Positions 23,301 to 33,400 of a stretch of 64,000 nucleotides of DNA are shown here, piece after piece. This DNA is from Sipunculus nudus (Eukaryota > Annelida > Sipuncula > Golfingiida > Sipunculidae), in assembly GCA_026874595.1 (NCBI GenBank), contig CM049306.1, positions 24,665,519 to 24,729,518 of the forward strand, written 5' to 3'. Numbering within the stretch: position 1 is the stretch's first letter; the number at the start of each line of letters is the position of its first letter. Position numbers and translations under genes: made by a program. A model generated the notes under the pieces. That model was given only the letters and a program-made list of their open reading frames with translations, was not told the DNA's origin and made no database searches.

Positions 23301-25932
23301 GGAATCTGTATATAATTTTGTAAAATTGAATAGTTAACGTCATAATCTTATCTTTATAATGATCAGTTATTGTGTCATTATATGATTATTTGAATATAAC
23401 GAAATGTAAGGGTCACTTTTCAGCATATTGTTAACATGATTAACTGATTGTTTCATGTAGTCTGTGATTGTCAATGATTGATGCAAGAGCCACCTTTGAT
23501 CCTCTAGGTCCTACAGCCAGAAATTTCCTTGGACGCTTGGACCCCCATAACTGAACGTCCAAAAGAGAGTTCAAGTGTCACAGATGCTGGCACCTGTGTT
23601 CCTGAAATCCCTGAATTATGAATTTATATTTTCACAGAAAATACATACTGGTAATAAAGATGAAAACATATGTAATTGTTACATACCTTCTAGAAGCTGT
23701 ACCCTTCACCTCCTCTGGTGCATTATCTGCTGGTTTGATCACCTCCCCATTTTTCACCATTTTCAGCACCTTCTCTATTTCTGGTTTAAGTCTTTCAGCT
23801 GCAGGTTCCAACTGCTTTATTAACTAAAATAAGAACATCAGGTTTGTGGAAATGTAATATAAATAACTGTTTTATATGACTGACTTCTCTTAACTTCATA
23901 CTAGGAAACCAAAGGTCCGACAAGACTTGCTTTGCATCATACTTGCTGTGACTATAAAAACTTCTCTTCTTCAGTTATTTTAAGAAACATTTTTGATCTA
24001 GTTACTAATTTTAAGCCCATATCATGAATGCTATTTTAAAGATGATGGATACAGTCTGAAGTTTAGAAATGGATGAAAATTTTATCAGACAGAACATTAC
24101 ATAAGCATCAAGCAATTAATTTTAAGAAGTAGACAGATTTGTTAAATTCCAGAAAATGCATACTTGTATGTGTCACAATTTTCATGGAATACTCCCTCAG
24201 TTGGAATACACTTTACCTGCATAAATCTATGCTGAAACAAAATGGCATCACGGTAAATGTTAACCTTCTTTCTTTGGGTTTCATATGGTTTTATATTGTA
24301 TGTCATAAAGCAACGATCTTGTCTCAGCACTTACATTCCTGTACTGCACCAGACGACCTATGACGGGATGATTGTGGACAGGGGCATGCTTGGCCTTAAG
24401 CATGAGGTAAAAATTTATGTTCACACAGTAACTGAAAATAAAAATATCAAAATTATAAGTGACCAATGGTTTAGGTGTAAGAAACACATTTAAAACATTT
24501 ATCTATTATTTATATCTCCATCATTCTGGATATATTGTTATTGCTAAAATGTATGTCCCTTCTTGAATTGTCAATTTGTTAAAATTCTGTTGATCAAATT
24601 TTGTCAAATACAATTGAACAGCAATATTATGACTATTTATGAGAACCTAGAAGTTGAAAGAACAATATTTAGCCGGTCCTTGACAGAGAGGTTAACACTT
24701 TAATAATTGGAAAATAAATAAATAAATACTATAAACGAAAAAAATATTGAAAATATAAGAACACAATTTTCATTCTCATTATTACAATCATTAAAACAAA
24801 ACTGACTATACGCTTGTATATCTTATGTTTTATGCAGTTATTTTTTTGTAATTTATCAAAAGTAACAAAGATATATTGTATAAACTTCAACCATGAGCAC
24901 CAAGGATGACACATACCTTCAGAAATTAAAAAATATCATTCATATATACAGACAGGAAGTCAGGAACTGCAATGTCCACTTAATATCTACACAGTCCCCG
25001 TCTTAAGGAGGGGTAGCAATAAATAATTAACACAGTACACAAAACACAAGATTTTAAATTAGCTCACTTCAAGTAGAGTTTTCTCTTAGTATGTAGGAAT
25101 TTCAATTAATTCACTTCAAACAAGAGTTTTATCTTGGTCTATGTGAATTTAAATTAGCTCACACAAAGTTGAGTCTATATGAATTTTAATAAGCTCACTT
25201 CAAGTAGAGTTTTATCTTGGTCAGTATGAATTTAAATGAGCTCACTTCAAGTAGAGTTTTATCTTGGTCTGTATGAATTTAAATTCGCTCACTTCAAGTA
25301 GAGTTTTATCTTGGTCTGTATGAATTTAAATTCGCTCACTTCAAGTAGAGTTTTATCTTGGTCTGTATGAATTTAAATTAGCTCACTTCAAGTAGAGTTT
25401 TATCTTGGTCTGTATGAACTCTGCTCCTGTGCTGGCTTTTGGAATACTTCCTTCTCTGATCAGCTTCTCAATCGGTAGTAATACATCTCTGACCTCTGTC
25501 ATCTGTAAATAATACACTTTTTTTTTCTTGATAACCATGTACAGAGCTCATGTTTACTGAAATGTAATATAGCTCAGCTTACTTCATTTATTTTATGACA
25601 TATGTTTCACCCCATTAACGTGTTGTGAAAATTAAAGTTTTTTTGTAAGGCAATCAAAATCATTGCCTTTAAACCTGCTCTGAAAGTATTAACAAATTTA
25701 GGTCCAAATATTTCATGAATGACTGCATTACATGTCACATTTTTTGCCTGGTAAATAGGACCTGATTCTTTTCAGCTTTTGCAGTATGGGGGAAGTCTGG
25801 TATTTTTGCTAGTAGTAAACTAATTTAATAAATGTTACACCCACCTTTGTTTTATAATCTTCAATCAATTCCAGTAGTTCTGGGGATTCCCTTTTCAGCA
25901 GCTATGATGAAAATGTAACATTCAGTTGCATG

Positions 25933-25982
<50 letters not shown>

Positions 25983-27439
25983 AGTGACGAGATTGAAATC
26001 CAGGCGGATTTTAAATTCACCTAGACGAGATTGCGATTGTGATCTCGCCTAGGCGAGATTGCAATTGTGATCTCGGCTAGACAGATTTTAAACTCGCCTA
26101 GACGAGATCACAATCGCAATCTCGCCTAGGCGAGATTAAAATCCATCATGGATTACACATTAACATAAACAATCATCCTATTTGATAATTCTTACATGAC
26201 AAACAGAACAAATAAGTTGGTTGATCTGGTTCAAATGTTTCTTTTCACCCAGGTATTCAACACTCAACAGTCAAAACATGTACACTTATGGTACAAAATA
26301 TGCAGGGTATCAGTATTTATGATGGATTTTGATACACCATCCTTTTTATAGGTAATTAAACATCATATGAGAAAAGGTAAAAGTTGATACACAGATGTAT
26401 GCATGTGAATATTTCTTTGTCTTATTTAGTCTTTTCTTATAATGTATATAATATTCTTCTGATCTTTTTTTTAATGTTTTGTGAGGCATTTTGTGAAGCT
26501 TCAATATTTATGTAGACTGTGTTACAAGATAACTGCCTTTTTTTAGACAGTATTATATCATATCAGAAAAAATATGATTTCTAGATTCATAGAGTAATAG
26601 ATCATTTATGCATGTGAACATGCATTGAATTATATTAATAAAAATAAATGAGCTATGTTCCTTTTGTCTTTTTAAAACACTACATTACTAATATTACTAA
26701 TACCAGTTTCCCTTCAAAGTAATATTGACAACAAAATTATTATGTAAATAATCAGCAGCAGCCCACATCATATATCATTTGAATATGCCATATACAATAC
26801 CAATGTAAGTTTCTTATTACATAGTTTATAAATAAAAATATAAAATAAAAAAATTAATGTTAATTATTACATAAATATTATAATATTCTGTAAATAATAT
26901 TAAATATATATTACTTGTGAACTATACATAACCATATTAATAAAAAATATATAATATAAAATATTCCATTTCCAAAATTAATGTTAATTATTAATTAATA
27001 ATATAATATTCTGTAAATATTAATAAATATATTACTTGTGAACTATACGTAACCATTCAGTGTTAAAATATTGAAAATCCGACTGAAAACATCTTTCATA
27101 AGTCAATTACAATGCATAATTTATTGGGAAATTAGATCAGATCACTATTTTAATCTCGCCTAGGCAGAATTTAAACTTGCCCAGGTGATATCAGGCAGAT
27201 TTTAAACTCGCCTGGATGACACCAGACAGATTTTAAACTCGCCTAGGCGAGATTAAAATCCTGGCCTGCTCCATGATGGATTTTAATCTCGCCTAGGCGA
27301 GATTGCGATTGTGATCTCGTCTAGGTGAGTTTAAAATCCGTCTAGCCGAGATCACAATTGCAATCTCGCCTAGGCGAGATCACAATCGCAATCTCGTCTA
27401 GGCGAATTTAAAATCCGCCTGGATTTCAATCTCGTCTCT

Positions 27440-27498
<59 letters not shown>

Positions 27499-30400
27499 CA
27501 CTGATGACCTGCATTCCTATCGTTGCAAATATGTTACAATCTACCATTTCTTTTTTAAATTTTCTGGTTTGCAGAACATGAAGTGTCCCCAACAGAGGCT
27601 AGGTGTCACCACTGTTTGATATAGATGGATAGTAAAAGGAACCACACGTGATGAGTAAGTTTCCACTTGAACACAATAGCAACACTTCATTTAGGGCACC
27701 CACATGCAAACGACTGTATCATTTATTTGTAAGCCTTTTTTACCCTTGAATTTTTGCAAACATTTCATATATGAAACATGTAATACATGTAAAGTTTGGG
27801 ACAGTCATATTAAAGAACGGTTAGATTGCAAGAGACATTAAATATGAAGACTAATTCTGACAATTCATTCCACATCTTTGGTAAAACATTATGTGGAGAA
27901 AATTCTGCATGGACTTCTAAATTAATTAGTTAATCTGTAAGTTACAACTCTGTGAATATGGCAGAAATGAAAATATAATGCAGACCTGTAACTTTTCCTT
28001 TTTGGTCAGCTTTGAAAGGTCTTTCGTGATTTTCTCCTTTTCCTTTACTGTATCTTCTGAAGGCTTCTTCGCTTGCTATAAAAAAATAAAGAAAAGTCCA
28101 TCAAATGATAGGCTACTGTTATCTATCTAGTAGCCTACCCATATTCAGTCCAAACAGGCTAGCTTCCAATGTGGATGTTTTGACCATAACCTGAAAAAAA
28201 TCTTGACAAATTTAAACTTTTTTTTTATCGTCATCTGTATCTAGGCTGTAACCTGTTACCTTTCTTAAATAAAAAAAAAACAAACCTAGGTATGTTATCT
28301 GCCATTGCAGACAATTTTGAAACATGAAATTAATATATACTGAAACCAAAACTGTTGAATTAATTAATATAATTAGATGAATTTATACTGTGCAGTAAAA
28401 TGTGCTTTATAAAAAAATTGAAGTAAAACTAGAATACGGGTAGTCGACAAGTGACTACATGTATCTGCAAAAATCAGAGTGGAACAGGTGAAGTGAGGCA
28501 TGGATTGAGTGGCAAGGGGAAACAGAGTGAAGTGTTGCATATTAGCATGGATGTCTGCAGTCGAAATGTGTATGTAGGTTGTGCCACCTACCACAAAATC
28601 AAGAAAGCTGTCCAAGTTGTATACATATGCAAAATTTAAGGCAGATAAGTCAAACCACTACATGTATATGAGTGATTTTAGCCCGTGGCAGACAAACAGA
28701 CGGATGCTGTGCAAAAATGGTTGCAGGTGGGGCCACCAGTTCTGCGTATGATAAAGAGCTATGTGAGATCTATACACATGCAAAACTTTGGCCCAATCGG
28801 TAAAACGGTTCCAGAGATATGAGCTTGGATGTCTGCAGTGTAAACTAGAATGTAGGAGGTGCCACCTGTCATAAAATCAAGAGAGCTGTCCACAATGTAT
28901 AAACCTGCAAAATTTAAGGCAGACATGTCAAACCACTGCCGAGATATGAGTGATGTTATCCAACTGCAGACAAACATATGAATGCTGTGCAAAAATGGCT
29001 GCAGGTGGCGCCACCAGTTTTGCGTATGATCAAGAGCTATGTGAGATCTATACACATGCAAAATTTTGGCCCAATCAGTCAAACGGTTCCCAAGAAATAA
29101 GCTTGGATGTCTGCAGCGTAAACTAGAATAAAGGTGGCGCCACCTGTCATAAAATCAAGAGAGCTGTCCAGGATGTATAAACCTGCAAAAATTTAGGCAG
29201 ATATGTCAAACCACTGCCGAGATAGGAATGATTTTATCCCACAGCAGACGAACAGATAGACACTGTGCAAACATGATTGCAGGTGGCGCCACCATTGTTT
29301 GTGTATGTTATAAAGCTATCCAAGGGCTACATTTGTACAAAGAATTTTTCCTGATCGGTCAAATGGTTCCCGTGATATGTGGGTTTATGTGTGGAAACAT
29401 ACGCACAAATGGACGCTGGGAAGAGAGGAAAGGTCAGGGGTAACACGAATGGGTTAGGCACCATTTCACATGTGACCCGATAATTGGTGAAAGTTTCGGA
29501 AAAATCCCTCCAATAGTCTCAGAGGAGTTCTCCGGAAACGAACGCGGCGGGGGCGGCGGCGGAACCCGGTCAAACACATAGTAACCGCAGAACTTCGTTT
29601 TGGCGGATACAATGACCATATCCACAGAATTATGTCATGTATTACCCTAACATTGGTATATGAACGGTGATTTGTTTATGTTATATGCAGTGATGCTGGT
29701 CTTGAGACCTTTATTTTAACCATATTATTAAGACTATATAATGACTGACAGTCAGACCTGGAAGATCTCCAGCTCCATATCCTCCTCGTCCAGCTGCTCT
29801 GCCAGCCGCTTCTGTATCACCAGCGCTTCCTTCTCCTCCAGCTCAGCTGCATCAGGCTCTGACCCGCTGAAGTCTAAAACAATAAACAAACATCTCTAGT
29901 CTTTGCCAGGTTAGCATTGTACTGTGCAGCCCTGTATTGCAATCTGTGACCACCAGGGATTCACAATTATTTGTGGGTCTTTGATTTTTTTTTCACATTT
30001 CATAAAAATTTTTTATATTCACAATATATTTGTAGAAATTCACTCTGAAACTGTAAACATAAAACAACTGTTCAGCCACTGAACCATATTCTACATTGCA
30101 TGAACATGTCAGGTCCTGAGTGTGTTTGTGATTTCTGATGAAGACAAAGATGTTAAGCAATATATTTCACCAGTTATACCCTGAGTGTCTGTCACTGTAT
30201 TTTATCTATCAAGTAGACCTACCTATGTCTTCATTGTCACTGACATCTGCTCCGTAGTACTTGGACCTCTTCTGTCCCCAGGCCTTGTCATCAGGCAGAC
30301 CTGCAGAAAATATGTGTGTATGTATATTGTGTATGTATTTAGTATACAACTAAATAACCTTTTCACTGATTAATCATATGAAAATTACACTCAAACATAA

Positions 30401-33400
30401 AAATCTGGCTGCACAGTAAAGGTCTGGGAACCATTTTCTGAGTCTGTTTAAAAACTATTAAGTTTTTCCTGAATATTACCCAAGCTGTTGCTTTGAGACC
30501 ACTTGATATGTGCAAAGCTAAAACATATACTCTTCAATGTTGCATATAAAAACTTTTTTATTTATATTTCTATATCTCAGCCATTCATGGTACAAAATTT
30601 TCCATTTTCAATATATGGAGTTTTAAAGCTATGTTTCTCCTGTGACAGATGGGCTGTACTATAATACTCATGTTATTAGTGTCCTTTTTCAGCTTTATTT
30701 TGCCAAGTACATGAAGAATTTAAACTTGATGTTTACATGAATCATTACATTAAATAACTAATTTTGTTCATGCTGACATCAGCGAGGCAATTACCTGCAT
30801 CATTTAATTAAATGACATATGCTGATAAAAATATTATCTTTTCTCATCTTATCAAGCAGGTGTTTACCATCATCTGGTGCATCCTCGATGTCACTGCCCA
30901 TATCTTCTTTGTGACCTTGAACTTTGAACCTTCGTAGCTGTGCTTCATATTCAGCGATTTCTTCATCACTGTCAGATCCAAGTCCTAGAACTTCTTCCTG
31001 AAAATAACAAAGGCTTGAAATACAATACATTTAACCATCCATTTACACAACTTGCATGCTCCAACATGGAAAGCTTGTGCTAGTGTATTTTATTGGTCAA
31101 TATCTGACCATTTAATGAATTCTGCTTGTTTTTACATGTAAGGTTTCTTGATGTCTAAGCATTAAATTAATTTGTGTGTTTGATGTTAATTTACTGCCAA
31201 CTGAATAATTTCATGATAATGTCATTATTGTTGAGATTAGCAAAGCTGTTTTACAATAACAATTGTAATGTATCCCTTTCTGACTGAGCTCAGTATGTTG
31301 TTATACCAGGTGAAGAGATCACACTTACATTTTCATCTGAACTGAAGTCTGGTTGTTCTAAGCTGCTGCCTTTTTCAAGAAGTACCTGTAAGATAGAAAT
31401 AAACCTGATGAATAAGATGTTCCTGTGCAGGTATGTGTAAGACACAGGAACAAACCTAATGGGGACCAAGGACACACATATTAGGGCAAAAAAAATAAAG
31501 GTATGGTTCTCAGTCACTTTTTTTCAGAAATCAATGCAGGCGGGTGAAATTTTTTTTCACCTTTTTTTTTGTATGTTTTGCTAAAAATGTCAATGATCAG
31601 GGGAAAGCATGAAAATAACAGAATTTTTTTTGCTTACAAGGTAAAAGCACTACATAACAAAGGAAATCTTATCAAATTGTATTACTTTACCTTCTTGAAA
31701 GATGAAAATCAAAATTTTTGATTGGAGGGGTTAAAATTTACGAGGTGGTGCCTGAGAACCATACCTTTTATTTTTTTGGCCTTATATGTTTTACTGTTTA
31801 TTATGACTATACCTTTCCAACTGCTGGAATATAAACACTTTTGAATGGTAAGTTATAACACATTTACTACAAATTTCTTTGATTACAATTAAAAGGACAC
31901 TTTTTAGCTTAGATATAATAATTTAATTGTTGAATCTAGTTTTCTAAAAGGATCTTCTAGGACTCTCTCACAGCACAGTGGTACAAGGAGAAAGCACGGG
32001 AGTTAGGGCTTACAAATAGGTAGCATTTATTTGATGTTGTCACACCTCTTACAATGAACAGGTGATTATTTATTCCTTGTAAAGAGTGTTTGTTTTTTAG
32101 AATATTCCTACAGTGTCATTTACATTAATGTAACAGGTTACCTTTTCTCTGTTTGCGTGGAATTCATCGATTTCATCCTGGTAGTAGTCGTCAGACTGAG
32201 GGTCGGGCACGGCCTCCTTGCTGTACGCTCGTTCATCATCCGAGTCATACTGTGGAGTCTTGATCTTCTTCTCCTTCCTCCTGGGTAAAAATTAATCAAT
32301 TTAAACAAGTCAATAACCAAAAAAGGCTCAGTTGGTGAATCACATTGTTGTTGACTGTGACCTATTATATACACTGTCTGCATCTGGGTTGACATATTCC
32401 AGGGTTCACCACTTCCAAAAACTATAGACAGGCGAGGGAGAGATCAATGAGCTTAAATTTGCAAACAATTTTAATGGGCTTTGCATCATTTTATAATTTT
32501 TAAATCATTAAAATGAGCCGTCAATCTCTTTTGAAAAAAAATAGCGAGGCTGTTTAAAGGAATAGATGTAGGTCTGACCCCTACATGAAGCAGGTCCCTT
32601 TCTATGACCAGGTGCAGGTACACTGGTTGCTCGAGTGTGCTGGAGAATGATGGGCATGTGGTAGCATAAAAGAATAGACTCCACAATTGCATTTTTCTAG
32701 TGACTTGCGCAATGGGAAGTCCATAGATTGCCCATGCAGTTAACTATGATTTTAACAATCTATACACAACTGTGTGATTTAACATTTTTCCATTAATTAA
32801 TGTTCAGTGCATCTATGTATATTGAATATTTGACCACTGAAAAACTATTCTCAGGACTATTTTGCACTTAGAAAGTGAAAATATGTACATAATTGTACAC
32901 AGGCCTGAAGCATTATACAGGACTGCAGCCAAATGCAAGATGTCTGCCCAGCTGTTGATGCTTCAATTCTCTCTGGACAAATAAATCAGTTATTGATGTT
33001 ACAGTTACTTCAATGCTTTCCAGAATGGTTATATTTTATTATAGGCTTTTCAACATTCATTATAATGTGAACATTAGTACTTTACAACCAAAGGAAATAT
33101 TTTTATTCAATTTCCTTTCAGAGTTACAGATCATTTCATGCTATAATCTAAGTGAGCCCTTTGGTGGGATGGCGACGCAACAGGTTCAAATACATGTTGC
33201 TTCACCATCAGTGGCTAGTAATGTGGGAGGATCGCTGAAAGGTGGAAGGAGGCTTTTTTCTGCAACCCCTCCCCCCTGCCATAGGAAAGACAGATTTCAA
33301 ATCACATATGAGGTCTCTTTTTTCATATGGGCCATGACATGCTGTAAAGCTAAAACCAAAAGCACACTGTGTTTGAAATGTGCTCTATTTGTAAAAATAT

